Assembly (NCBI GenBank): GCA_031082125.1
Contig: JAVHLM010000026.1
Span: 1 to 61,279 of the forward strand
From: Candidatus Eremiobacterota bacterium
Lineage (GTDB): Bacteria; Vulcanimicrobiota; CADAWZ01; Ess09-12
Direction of reading: 5' to 3'
DNA length: 61,279 nt
Part shown: positions 26,055 to 33,524 of the stretch, one piece after another
Position numbering within the stretch: the first letter of the stretch is position 1
Layout of the letters: each line of letters begins with the position of its first letter
The notes under the pieces: generated by a model
Told to the model about the DNA's origin: nothing
The model's database searches: none
What the model saw: only the letters and a program-made list of their open reading frames with translations
Program-made: the position numbers and the translations under genes

Positions 26055-26083
26055 TTGCCAGAAACGCCTTTATATGCTATAAT
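26055..26083 (+). promoter_or_regulatory. Promoter of the gene at 26165
   Basis: TTGCCA (26055-26060) and TATAAT (26078-26083) are 17 bp apart. Confidence 0.65.
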
Positions 26084-26164
26084 AGCCCGAAGAGAAAAGC
26101 ACATCACACTTATCGTTCTGCCCCGCAGCTCTCCTAGAATCAACTGAATGCAAGCGAGGTATCC

Positions 26165-27307
26165 ATGATTTCTGCAAAGTACAATAAGTTCAGGACAGCC
26201 GTGAGAAACAAGCTCCATATTTTTAAAAAGGGTAAGAAGATTACCGAGGATAAGCTGGATCAGTTTACCGAAAGCCTTATGGCTGACAGGTCATTTGACC
26301 TTGACGGCAAGATATACTGCCGAGACGGCTTTGCTTACATCAACAGGATCGGCAAGGGGCTTTTCCAGCTGGTGGCATTCCAGGTGAACTCCTTTGGCAA
26401 GGATATTTTCACCGATTCCATTACCCGGTTCGTTACCCCCCTTCTCCTCACGGTGAGAATACACAGCAAACACATGGTTTTCCAGCATAGTTTCAAGGAA
26501 TTACTGATTTCCATAGAAGAATATTATCTTGGCAGGCATTATTGCGGCAGCAAGGGGCCGTTATGCATCCGTGACAAATTCAATGACTTTGCACAGAAGT
26601 TGTTCAAGAACCCTGAGAGTGCCCCGATGCCCCTCCAGCAGCTTGTTTACAAGCTGATAAACTCCAATTATATCTGCCATCACATTGCGGAGACCACGGG
26701 CTATGCATTCGGGGCGCTCCATAATTATGCGCTGCACAAGGATGAAATATCTTTCATGTCTTCAGGATCATCCCTCAATGAAGCCCGGAAAATTCTCCGC
26801 ATCGATATTGTCTCCGACTTTTCCGGGAGAAAAGTCACCAGCAGATTCAAAGTTCCCCGCTATGAGAAAATAACGGGGGAGGTAAGTAAATTTGCCGAGG
26901 AATTTGACGTGCTGGAGTGGGAAGTCTTCATAGAAGGGGAAAGGGAGAAGTTCCTGCTGCCGTCGGGGTACCAGAAGGCCCAGCTCAGGAAGTTCTCAAA
27001 GGGCGTCAATGTGGTCACCAGCCAGCACATGATAGAGTTCATACTTGATGACTATTACAAGCTGATCAATATCTTTGTCACCGCGAGCACCTTCCAGACG
27101 CTGGAATATCTCTCACGGGCAATGGTAGCCAAGAGAGAAAAGCATCTTGATGAATTTTCCGCCTATATGAAAACAGCCACCTTCTGTATGGGATATTATC
27201 CCGACAGAGATCTTGAAGGTGTGCTGAACAAGAAAATAGAGCAGTTCCCGGAATTCAAGAAGGAGTTCTTCTATTCGATGTTCTTCCGGCCGCCGGTTTT
27301 AAAATAA
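26165..27307 (+). CDS. Orphan protein, 380 residues
   Basis: This hypothetical protein has a basic N-terminus (KLHIFKKGKKITEDK), a mixed alpha/beta body and several aromatic-rich stretches (IEEYYLGRHYCG, then NYICHHIAETTGYAFGALHN). There is no signal peptide or clear membrane helix. No domain was recognised. It has its own TTGCCA-17-TATAAT promoter and a strong terminator, so it is a single-gene unit directly before the TTGAG-repeat gene block. Confidence 0.78.
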   Translation: MISAKYNKFRTAVRNKLHIFKKGKKITEDKLDQFTESLMADRSFDLDGKIYCRDGFAYINRIGKGLFQLVAFQVNSFGKDIFTDSITRFVTPLLLTVRIHSKHMVFQHSFKELLISIEEYYLGRHYCGSKGPLCIRDKFNDFAQKLFKNPESAPMPLQQLVYKLINSNYICHHIAETTGYAFGALHNYALHKDEISFMSSGSSLNEARKILRIDIVSDFSGRKVTSRFKVPRYEKITGEVSKFAEEFDVLEWEVFIEGEREKFLLPSGYQKAQLRKFSKGVNVVTSQHMIEFILDDYYKLINIFVTASTFQTLEYLSRAMVAKREKHLDEFSAYMKTATFCMGYYPDRDLEGVLNKKIEQFPEFKKEFFYSMFFRPPVLK

Positions 27308-27345
27308 TGCATAGTCAATAATCTGAGGAGCAGTCAGGTAGTGTG

Positions 27346-27377
27346 AAAAAAGGTAACCTCGTGGTTACCTTTTTTTG
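27346..27377 (+). terminator. Strong rho-independent terminator
   Basis: The sequence AGGTAACC-TCGT-GGTTACCT forms an 8-bp stem extended by A/T pairs and ends in seven T residues. It ends the 26165 unit; its GTTAC half at 27364 also lies 9 bp before the first repeat of the next promoter. Confidence 0.85.
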
Positions 27378-27426
27378 TTTTATTTGATTTCCCCGTGAGA
27401 TTTTTCTGAATACTTCACGCTACTAT
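27373..27426 (+). promoter_or_regulatory. TTGAG-repeat (SARP-like) promoter 1
   Basis: The 11-bp-spaced pentamers are TTTTG (27373, weak), TTGAT (27384), GTGAG (27395) and CTGAA (27406). The -10 box TACTAT starts at 27421, so the repeats sit at -48, -37, -26 and -15 from it. No -35 box is present. The start codon follows at 27461. Confidence 0.65.
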
Positions 27427-27460
27427 AGAGAGAAAGAGAGATTCCAGGGAGGAGTTCAGA

Positions 27461-27988
27461 ATGTCAGCAATAGCGCTCAGCAGCTTCACACCGCAAGGCT
27501 CATATCTCCAGGGGACCTCCGCCGTCCCCGCGGGATTTCAGGAATCTTCAGCTTCCCCGGGATCAGCGGCGGCTGACCAGGGCGCCCTCATGCGGGAGCT
27601 TGTATCGCTGGCCGAATCATTCGCGAACCTGGGCGGGATGTTCGGCAGTAATGAAGGAACGGCCACTTTCGGGACGCTCCTCGCTTTCAGCGGTCTTCGG
27701 GGAGAGAACAGCGAGCCGGGCGAATACCAGGACTCAGACGATGACCGGGGCTTCCAGGAAGATTCAGGCTTTGGCGCTTCTGTGGGATTCAGCGGCCTTC
27801 CCGGCTGGGAAGGTACCATGGATACCTCAGGGCTCTCAGAGTTCTCCCGCTATATGAGCACCTATGCTGATTATTTCAACAGCCTTGGCTTCGGCGCTCC
27901 CGTGGGCTTCAGCGGAGAATTTGACACCCTCACCAGTGACGCTGCAGGCTGGTTCTCCCAGGGATGGGATGAGAAAGAAGCCGCCTAG
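27461..27988 (+). CDS. Small Gly/Ser-rich protein with GFSG motifs (regulon member)
   Basis: This 175-residue protein is rich in Gly, Ser, Phe and acidic residues. It contains repeated FSG segments: LLAFSGLRG, VGFSGLPGWEG and VGFSGEFD. The first two resemble the GFSGLDGWG units of the protein at 31972-33108. There is no signal peptide or membrane segment. GGAGGAG lies 7 bases before the ATG. Transcription is from the TTGAG-repeat promoter at 27373-27426, and a hairpin terminator follows at 28198. No known family; possibly a structural or exported protein. Confidence 0.75.
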   Translation: MSAIALSSFTPQGSYLQGTSAVPAGFQESSASPGSAAADQGALMRELVSLAESFANLGGMFGSNEGTATFGTLLAFSGLRGENSEPGEYQDSDDDRGFQEDSGFGASVGFSGLPGWEGTMDTSGLSEFSRYMSTYADYFNSLGFGAPVGFSGEFDTLTSDAAGWFSQGWDEKEAA

Positions 27989-28395
27989 CCACCTTATCCC
28001 TCTGAAACATAAACCCCTCACCGCCCTTCTCCTCCTGTATCCAGTCCCCTTCACGGTTATGCACTTTCATGGGCATCACGGTAATTCTCATTGTTGAATG
28101 GCCTGGAGGTGCCCATGTTTCCAGATTATGTCCGCCATGTTACCCGTTTGTAAACAAAGGAGGCCTCCCTTGGCTCTTCCATGAGGCTTAAAAATGGCAT
28201 TCATGGTCTCTGCCGTGCCATGAATGAGGTCTTTTTCTATTCAATCCTTCACCCGCAGGTGGAAAGCTTCTTTTGAATCCCTTCTCACCTCTCTGTATAA
28301 GCCAGGACCGAAATGTTAACAGAGAAACCCAGATGTTACATGTGTGAATAAAGATTTACAGAAGTGAAAAGATCTTTAACATGAAACTTACTAAT
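27989..28395. other. Gene-free leader and spacer
   Basis: No convincing gene. It holds a stem-loop terminator at 28198 and AT-rich sequence before promoter 2. A 12-codon frame at 28115-28153 has a GGAGGT site but no other support. Confidence 0.5.
28198..28238 (+). terminator. Likely terminator of the 27461 unit
   Basis: CATTCATGG pairs with CCATGAATG around an 11-base loop, followed shortly by CTTTTTCT. It lies about 210 bases after the stop, so a long 3' untranslated region is implied. Confidence 0.55.
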
Positions 28396-28449
28396 TTGAG
28401 ATTCTCTTGAGAGGTATTTGAGATCCCTTTGAAGGGCGCCGTCTATCAT
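28396..28449 (+). promoter_or_regulatory. TTGAG-repeat (SARP-like) promoter 2
   Basis: This is the clearest example. TTGAG occurs at 28396, 28407 and 28418 and TTGAA at 28429, each exactly 11 bp apart. The -10 TATCAT begins at 28444. The place of a -35 box (about 28421-28426) reads AGATCC, so the promoter should need an activator. Confidence 0.85.
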
Positions 28450-28511
28450 GAAATCAGAAGCAAGGGTCCAGGCGCCCGGCTTCATATACAAAAGAGAAAG
28501 GGGGGAGAACA

Positions 28512-29282
28512 ATGAATATGAGCATGAACCTGCAGAACAAGTTTCTTCTCAACTCCTCCATCGCCGGTATCAGCCAGCAGCAGCCTCAGCAGCACCGGAA
28601 GCCCCTCAGGGAAGCACAGAGTGATCGGGCTTTCGCTGAGCTCTGCGACACCCAGGAAACGGCAGCGCTTTTTGATGACTCCGCGAAAGCGCTCCACCAT
28701 ACCGGCGGTAACCGCGGAACCAGAGAGGCATATCATGAGCAGGCTGAAGCTCTCAGCCGCCGTTATGTCAGCGAGGAGAGTGAGACGGGAGCCGAAGGCG
28801 CTGAGATAGGGGGGAACGCCGAGACGCCGGGCGAGAGTGAGGAGACTCCTTATTACGGAAAGCTGGGCAAACTCTTTTACGACACCACGACCCTCATCAA
28901 CGCAAAATTTACCAGGCTTCTGGCTGGCAGGCCTGAAGGCCAGGCACTCCAGCAGCCGCCGGTGAAGGAGAGCATACTGCAGAAGCTCCAGCTCGACAAC
29001 CTCAAGAAAATGATAGACATCGATCTCGCTCAGTATAACAAGGGGGCCCTTCCCTATTCAAAGGTCCAGCTTGCCATGCTGAGCTCCGAGCTGGGTCCCT
29101 GGCAGAATCCCATTGCGAAGAAGACCAGGAATGAAGATGTCCACAGCATATGGGAGAGGGAAGAAAATGAAAAGGAGTCTTCGGAAATGCCCGTGGATCG
29201 TTTCAGCATGGGGCTCCTGGCAAATGCCCTTTCCCTTTTTGAGAAACCGGCCCACAGGATGCAGCTGAACATGGTGGCATAG
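28512..29282 (+). CDS. Orphan protein, 256 residues (regulon member)
   Basis: The N-terminal 120 residues are polar and Gln/Glu/Ser-rich. The C-terminal half is helical and contains LKKMIDIDLAQYNKGALPYSK and LAMLSSELG. A matching segment (LKKMMSIEFRQYKSREGLYSK, LAGILGLIE) occurs in the protein at 45605-46222, so the two are paralogues that share a C-terminal helical domain. There is no signal peptide. AGAAAGGGGGGAG precedes the ATG. It has the best TTGAG-repeat promoter and is followed by a strong terminator at 29302. Function is unknown. Confidence 0.78.
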   Translation: MNMSMNLQNKFLLNSSIAGISQQQPQQHRKPLREAQSDRAFAELCDTQETAALFDDSAKALHHTGGNRGTREAYHEQAEALSRRYVSEESETGAEGAEIGGNAETPGESEETPYYGKLGKLFYDTTTLINAKFTRLLAGRPEGQALQQPPVKESILQKLQLDNLKKMIDIDLAQYNKGALPYSKVQLAMLSSELGPWQNPIAKKTRNEDVHSIWEREENEKESSEMPVDRFSMGLLANALSLFEKPAHRMQLNMVA

Positions 29283-29301
29283 CCTGAAGCCCTGCCAAAA
29301 G

Positions 29302-29337
29302 AAAGAGCCCCTTCCCGGCGGGAGAGGGGCTCTTTTT
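29302..29337 (+). terminator. Strong rho-independent terminator
   Basis: AAAGAGCCCCT pairs with AGGGGCTCTTT, followed by further T residues, 20 bases after the stop of the 28512 gene. Confidence 0.85.
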
Positions 29338-29415
29338 ATGAGCCCGGGCCTTACAGAGGTGTGGGAGGACCTTCGGAGAATATATCAAGGTGAACTAGAG
29401 AGCGGGAGGACCATC

Positions 29416-29847
29416 ATGGAAAGAGAAGAACTGAGGAATGCCCTTGAGGCTGTTGCAGCGCAGATTACCCTGGGAAACAAGCTCTATCTCTCCACGAAGA
29501 TGCACAGGCTTCTCAGTGAAGGCGCCATAGGCGAAGAGGGGGGCCTGGAGAAAGTGCTGGCAGCAATCTCCGGGCGCATCGCCGAGGTGGAGCAGCTTCT
29601 GGTGCAGTACGAGCAGGCTCCCCGGATGCCCGGCACTGAGGAGGTGCTCGGGCATTTTATGACGGGCTTTTCACTTTACCACCAGGGCCTTACGGCTCTG
29701 ATAGACTGCCTGAAAAGAGATGACCTTTCCCCTCTGCCCGATGCCTTCGCATCCCTCCACGAAGGTGATCTCCATGTCAAGGAGACAGAGCGCCTGGGGA
29801 AGAAATATACCGAAGAGACCGATGATGAGCTGAATTTCTCGATATGA
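29416..29847 (+). CDS. Small all-helical protein, 143 residues
   Basis: The start is the ATG at 29416 with GGGAGGA upstream; an earlier in-frame ATG lies in the terminator of the previous gene. The protein is predicted all-helical (ALEAVAAQITLGNKLYLSTK, ISGRIAEVEQLLVQYEQA). Its second half resembles the zinc-ribbon helical protein at 45020-45505 in spacing of hydrophobic residues and in a D-L/P-S-x-L turn. No known family. It has no TTGAG-repeat promoter of its own. Confidence 0.72.
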   Translation: MEREELRNALEAVAAQITLGNKLYLSTKMHRLLSEGAIGEEGGLEKVLAAISGRIAEVEQLLVQYEQAPRMPGTEEVLGHFMTGFSLYHQGLTALIDCLKRDDLSPLPDAFASLHEGDLHVKETERLGKKYTEETDDELNFSI

Positions 29848-29955
29848 TTTCATGTATCCCTGCCCCCCCTTCCCATAATCTTTCACCGGGCACTGCCGGG
29901 GAAGCAGCGGGAATTTAATAAATCACCCCTGAAAATTAACGACACTGTTACTTCT

Positions 29956-30009
29956 TTGAATTTCTTTTGAGCGCTTTTTTAGTATTTTATGGAGAAAGCC
30001 CGGTATCAT
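29956..30009 (+). promoter_or_regulatory. TTGAG-repeat (SARP-like) promoter 3
   Basis: The pentamers are TTGAA (29956), TTGAG (29967), TTTAG (29978) and ATGGA (29989), spaced by 11 bp. The -10 TATCAT begins at 30004. GTTAC lies 9 bp upstream of the first repeat (29947). Confidence 0.75.
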
Positions 30010-30045
30010 GAAAGCAAGCCAAGAGAACAGAGGAGGTAACAAGAA

Positions 30046-30576
30046 ATGTCAACGTCAATCCAGTGGTCATATTCGAGCATAAGCATCAATGGAGGCGCGC
30101 CGCCGCTTCCCCATCCCCACCATCCCCAGCACGGCCCCCGCCGCCCCGGCGATCACGGCCCTATCGGACCCCGCGGCGATGACGGCCCTCGCGGCCCCCG
30201 CGGCGATGCCCCCTGGGAAGGCCCAGGCCACGGCCCGCGCCCTGGTAATCATCATGGCAAGCCGCCTATAGATCCCCGCCCCGGTGATCAAGGCCCCAAA
30301 GGGCCGGCTGGCGATGCACCATGGGAGCCGGAAGTTTATGGCCGCCATGGCCAGGAGCTCCAGGGCCCCGAGGGAGGGCCTGACTGCCCGAACTGCGGCT
30401 GGAGCCCCGAGGAAGGCCCGCCAATGGGAGGCATGAACGGGATGAACGGCATGAACGGCATGAATGGCATGAATGGCCAGCAGAACCCGATGATGTTCCT
30501 GATGAAGATGCTTGGCGATATCTGCCGCTTCATGGGCGGGTCCATGATGGGTGGCTCGATGATGGGCAGCATGTAA
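30046..30576 (+). CDS. Collagen-like Gly/Pro/His-rich protein with Met-rich tail (regulon member)
   Basis: This 176-residue protein has a central collagen-like part with G-x-y triplets (GPIGPRGDDGPRGPRGD), many His and Pro residues, a Cys pair in PDCPNCGW and a C-terminal third rich in Met and Gly. That part includes a perfect GMN repeat and SMMGGSMMGSM. No signal peptide is seen. The collagen-like part and Met-rich tail suggest an elongated, surface or secreted structural protein, but this is inference. A GAGGAGGTAAC site precedes the ATG. It is expressed from a TTGAG-repeat promoter and followed by a GC hairpin at 30603. Confidence 0.78.
   Translation: MSTSIQWSYSSISINGGAPPLPHPHHPQHGPRRPGDHGPIGPRGDDGPRGPRGDAPWEGPGHGPRPGNHHGKPPIDPRPGDQGPKGPAGDAPWEPEVYGRHGQELQGPEGGPDCPNCGWSPEEGPPMGGMNGMNGMNGMNGMNGQQNPMMFLMKMLGDICRFMGGSMMGGSMMGSM
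30430..30477 (+). repeat. GMN tandem repeat
   Basis: Five 9-bp units of GGCATGAAC type encode Gly-Met-Asn in a row inside the collagen-like gene, a likely site of length variation. Confidence 0.8.
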
Positions 30577-30602
30577 GATCTTCAGTCCGGCTTGTTCTTG
30601 AG

Positions 30603-30625
30603 GGGGCTGCCGTGAAGGCAGCCCC
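30603..30625 (+). terminator. GC-rich hairpin after the collagen-like gene
   Basis: GGGGCTGCC pairs with GGCAGCCCC around GTGAA. It lacks a T-tract, so termination would be weak or rho-assisted. Confidence 0.5.
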
Positions 30626-30689
30626 CCCTGCGGGCATCCTGCAGCAAAAAAGCTGATCGTCAGGAAAAATTTACCTGATGTTCAGTTTT

Positions 30690-30743
30690 TTTGGTTTTCT
30701 CTGAGAGATTTTAGGATAATTCATGAGCCAGGCAGGCTATAAT
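30690..30743 (+). promoter_or_regulatory. TTGAG-repeat (SARP-like) promoter 4, degenerate
   Basis: CTGAG (30701) and ATGAG (30723) are at -37 and -15 from the TATAAT at 30738. The -48 (TTTGG) and -26 (TAGGA) positions match poorly. TTTAC lies 20 bp upstream of the first repeat position (30670). Confidence 0.6.
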
Positions 30744-30784
30744 AGGAATATAGAGAGTTACAGGATTTCGAGGAGGGGACTGCA

Positions 30785-31051
30785 ATGTCGATGGAAAGAA
30801 TAGGAGCAATCGGAGGCCGGCCCGGAGGCGATGCCCTCCAGGGCCTCGGTACAGAAAACAACGCCCGCCTGGAAAGAAGTTATAATGAAGGCTCCCTTGC
30901 GGAGCTCCTGGACAGCATCATCGATGAAGGCGACGATGAGACCCTCGATGCCTTCATGGAATGCCTGGAGCCCCAGCAGGAAGAGGCTGGTGACTCCGAA
31001 GGAGAAGGGGACACCTGGCAGTTTTATAACTACCTTGACACCGAGACGTAA
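30785..31051 (+). CDS. Small acidic protein with DDETL motif (regulon member)
   Basis: This 88-residue protein has a Gly-rich start and an acidic helical core. The core AELLDSIIDEGDDETLDAFM reappears in the next gene product as LELLDSLAEDNDDETLESLL. The two are therefore a paralogous pair. No signal peptide. GAGGAGGGGACTGC precedes the ATG. It is a single-gene unit between promoter 4 and the terminator at 31076. Confidence 0.72.
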   Translation: MSMERIGAIGGRPGGDALQGLGTENNARLERSYNEGSLAELLDSIIDEGDDETLDAFMECLEPQQEEAGDSEGEGDTWQFYNYLDTET

Positions 31052-31075
31052 GCAGAGGAAGACGAGAAGACCGGG

Positions 31076-31104
31076 AGCCAGGCAGAAATGCCTGGCTTTT
31101 TTAT
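31076..31104 (+). terminator. Strong rho-independent terminator
   Basis: AGCCAGGCA pairs with TGCCTGGCT around GAAA and is followed by TTTTTTATT, 25 bases after the stop. Confidence 0.85.
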
Positions 31105-31229
31105 TGGAGAGTGAGTCCTGGGGATATGCTCCCGGCAGGCAGGCAGCCGTTCCCAGTTTTCCCCGGTGTTCCGGGGCCTCTCGAAAAAATTACAAGAGCA
31201 TGGAAAAATGTTACCTTCCGTTCACCTAT

Positions 31230-31283
31230 TTGAGCTTCCCTTGAGGGATATTTCACTTTTTCATGAGTTCCGTCACCTATAAT
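31230..31283 (+). promoter_or_regulatory. TTGAG-repeat (SARP-like) promoter 5
   Basis: TTGAG (31230), TTGAG (31241), TTCAC (31252) and ATGAG (31263) are 11 bp apart. The -10 TATAAT begins at 31278, 48 bp after the first repeat. GTTAC at 31210 lies 20 bp before the first repeat. Confidence 0.75.
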
Positions 31284-31322
31284 GGAGCCAGAGAACAAAA
31301 TACAAGCGAGGAGGAAACAGAA

Positions 31323-31754
31323 ATGTCAAACAATTATGCAGGTGCAACAGGTGCCATAGGACAGGACAACGGGATGAAGCAGGTCATTGCCTCTTATGTG
31401 GAGTCCAAGTATGGCTATGACCTCAAGGAGATGAAGGATGAGCAGGGCTACGACGACGCCCAGATCCTCGAGCTGCTGGACAGCCTTGCCGAAGATAACG
31501 ATGACGAAACCCTTGAGAGCCTTCTTGAAGGAATAGAGACAGACTCAACTTCCGATGATTCAGATACCTCATATACCGATGATGCCACCGACACTATAGA
31601 CGATACAGAGACTGTCGATGATACTACCGATGATACCGATATTGAAGACCAGATGGCCGAAGATGCCAACGGGCCGCGCCCCGAGTTCAACAACACCGAT
31701 GACGGGCCCGAGGGGGCGGAAGGCGATGCCCCGGGCGAATACCAGCCCCAGTAA
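31323..31754 (+). CDS. Acidic Asp/Thr-rich protein with DDETL motif (regulon member)
   Basis: This 143-residue protein starts MSNNYAGATGAIGQDNGMKQ. A frame could begin at 31263, but that is inside promoter 5; the ATG at 31323 has GAGGAGG upstream. It shares the LLDS...DDETL helix pair with the preceding gene product. The C-terminal half is almost all Asp, Thr, Glu and Ser (DDTDIEDQMAEDANGPRPE), so it is highly negative and probably disordered. Calcium binding is possible but no motif shows it. Single-gene unit with terminator at 31817. Confidence 0.75.
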   Translation: MSNNYAGATGAIGQDNGMKQVIASYVESKYGYDLKEMKDEQGYDDAQILELLDSLAEDNDDETLESLLEGIETDSTSDDSDTSYTDDATDTIDDTETVDDTTDDTDIEDQMAEDANGPRPEFNNTDDGPEGAEGDAPGEYQPQ

Positions 31755-31816
31755 GAAAAACAGCCCTCCTCCTGCGGTGTATTTGACAAGATATGCTGCA
31801 GAATAAGATAAAGAGC

Positions 31817-31843
31817 AGGCCCCGCCAAGGGGCCTTTTTTTTG
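31817..31843 (+). terminator. Strong rho-independent terminator
   Basis: AGGCCCC pairs with GGGGCCT and is followed by eight T residues, about 60 bases after the stop. Confidence 0.8.
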
Positions 31844-31880
31844 CCATGAAAGCCCATTTGTGCACAGTATTTTAATTTTT

Positions 31881-31934
31881 TTGAGTTTTCTTTGACCGCT
31901 CATTGAGAAATTCATGAGATAGATATGGTATACT
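31881..31934 (+). promoter_or_regulatory. TTGAG-repeat (SARP-like) promoter 6
   Basis: TTGAG (31881), TTGAC (31892), TTGAG (31903) and ATGAG (31914) are all 11 bp apart. The -10 TATACT begins at 31929. Confidence 0.8.
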
Positions 31935-31971
31935 TATACCAAAGAAAAAGGCGACAAGGGAGGAGTAAGCG

Positions 31972-33108
31972 ATGTCAATCAATATCAGCCAGTTCCTTTC
32001 AAGCTCGAGCTACAGCTCATATTACAGCAGCGCTTCCCCAGCGCTCACAGGATCGGGCGGCGGCGCTTCGGGGGCTTCATCGTATTTTTCCCAGAGAATG
32101 GCCATGATGAATTTCATGCTGCTGGCCAAGATGTTCCAGTCCTCGGCGTCGATGGGAGGCCTCCAGGGGACAGGCTTCGGAATGCCCATGGGCTTCAGCG
32201 GCCTCGACGGATGGGGGAGCGGCGCTTCCGGTCTGGGGAGCGGCTTTACGGGGCTCTCCGATTATTCAAGCCTTTTCGGGAATTCCGGCTTCGGCTCATC
32301 GCTGGGCTTCAGCGGCCTCGACGGATGGGGCGTCTCGTCGGGGCTTGAAGGTCTCTCCAGTTCCCTGGGAGGCAGCTCTTTCTCCAACCAGCTCTCCTTC
32401 AGCAATGATGTCGATATCATCAACAACATCATCAATATCTACATGGATGACTCATCGTCGCAGGGCCTGGGGATGCTGGGAGCGGCCTCCTATCTCGGTA
32501 TGCCGGGGCCTTTCGCCATGGGCGTCGTGGGAATGTCGGGCTCGGGCTCCATCGCCATGGATGACAACACTATAGAGGTGGCAGGCACGGGGATGGGCCA
32601 GGACAAAAGCTACAAGATGCTTCCCGGCGAGATGCTCGCCGTCTATTCTGTCCTCAACGAGGCGACCAATGAAGGGGAGACAAGCCTGAGCCTCGAGGAC
32701 ATGCAGGAGGATCTCCTCGATGAGTACGGCATAGAGGCGGAAATAAAGACCGATGAAGAGACCGGCATGCAGACCCTGGTGAACAAGTCAACGGGCAACA
32801 CCATTATCTCCGATTCAAATGGCAATAACCTCATGGAGTCAACAGACATGGACTTTACCTCGGCCTTCGAGGAACTGGGCCTCAATATAGAGGATTACCA
32901 GGGGGAAGAGGGGCAGGAAGACCTTGAGCGGCTCCTTTCCAGGATGGGCATCGATGAAAGCGGGATGAGCTCCATCGGCTCCAATCCCTTCGAGTCCTCG
33001 GGTTACGGGGGCATCATGGGGAACTCGCAGCAGATGGAGCAGCAGGCCAAAATCTTCGCCATGGCGATATACTACTCAATGATGATGGAGCAGTATGGAT
33101 ACAATTAA
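31972..33108 (+). CDS. Ser/Gly-rich protein with GFSGLDGWG repeats (regulon member)
   Basis: This 378-residue protein opens with a Ser/Tyr/Ala-rich stretch. The next 100 residues are Gly/Ser/Phe-rich with two copies of GFSGLDGWG, like the GFSGLPGWEG of the 27461 product. A C-terminal acidic domain follows (about 190-345), including LSLEDMQEDLLDEYGIEAEI and a YQGEEGQEDLERLLSRMGI helix. The end is MAIYYSMMMEQYGYN. No signal peptide. AGGGAGGAG precedes the ATG. Expressed from promoter 6 and ended at the terminator at 33133. Probably a structural or exported protein; no family recognised. Confidence 0.77.
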   Translation: MSINISQFLSSSSYSSYYSSASPALTGSGGGASGASSYFSQRMAMMNFMLLAKMFQSSASMGGLQGTGFGMPMGFSGLDGWGSGASGLGSGFTGLSDYSSLFGNSGFGSSLGFSGLDGWGVSSGLEGLSSSLGGSSFSNQLSFSNDVDIINNIINIYMDDSSSQGLGMLGAASYLGMPGPFAMGVVGMSGSGSIAMDDNTIEVAGTGMGQDKSYKMLPGEMLAVYSVLNEATNEGETSLSLEDMQEDLLDEYGIEAEIKTDEETGMQTLVNKSTGNTIISDSNGNNLMESTDMDFTSAFEELGLNIEDYQGEEGQEDLERLLSRMGIDESGMSSIGSNPFESSGYGGIMGNSQQMEQQAKIFAMAIYYSMMMEQYGYN

Positions 33109-33132
33109 GAGGTGAGGCACTGAGCAGAAGAG

Positions 33133-33162
33133 AAGGAGAGGGCAGCACCTCTCCTTTTTTTT
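33133..33162 (+). terminator. Strong rho-independent terminator
   Basis: GGAGAGG pairs with CCTCTCC around a 6-base loop, followed by eight T residues. Confidence 0.85.
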
Positions 33163-33234
33163 GCGTGGAGAGGGATAGAGGAAAAATGAGAGAATTTCAT
33201 TAGAGCAAGATCTATGAGAGGGACCGGTGCCAAG

Positions 33235-33519
33235 ATGAAACTCTACCGACGGGAAGAAATACAGAAAAAAATCGTGGAATACCAGGCTTTGCTCTCCCGC
33301 GAGAAAAACCTGCAGGAGGAGCTCCTGTCCCTTAACCTCCATGGCGATGCCGAGACGGTGAAAAGAAACCTGAAGCGCCACAACGAGATAATCGCCGAGA
33401 TCAGGGAAATCCGCATGAACCAGGTCATGCCGATCATGAGAGAGATGGCCCAGTTTATCAAAGAATGCCGCAGGATAGAAAAGGAGCGGGCAGATTCAGG
33501 CGGCAAGGGAAGCCCTTGA
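33235..33519 (+). CDS. Small coiled-coil protein
   Basis: This protein of about 94 residues is rich in Glu, Lys and Arg and is predicted as a two-helix coiled coil (MKLYRREEIQKKIVEYQALL, then HNEIIAEIREIRMNQVMPI). I chose the ATG at 33235; another in-frame ATG seven codons earlier is possible and neither has a strong ribosome site. It precedes the radical SAM gene by 5 bases and is likely co-transcribed with it. No family recognised. Confidence 0.65.
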   Translation: MKLYRREEIQKKIVEYQALLSREKNLQEELLSLNLHGDAETVKRNLKRHNEIIAEIREIRMNQVMPIMREMAQFIKECRRIEKERADSGGKGSP

Positions 33520-33524
33520 AGGAG

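Noticed and set aside
28115-28153. Possible 12-residue leader peptide with GGAGGT site
   Set aside because: It is too short to test by composition, is separated from the next gene by a terminator and shows no attenuation structure.
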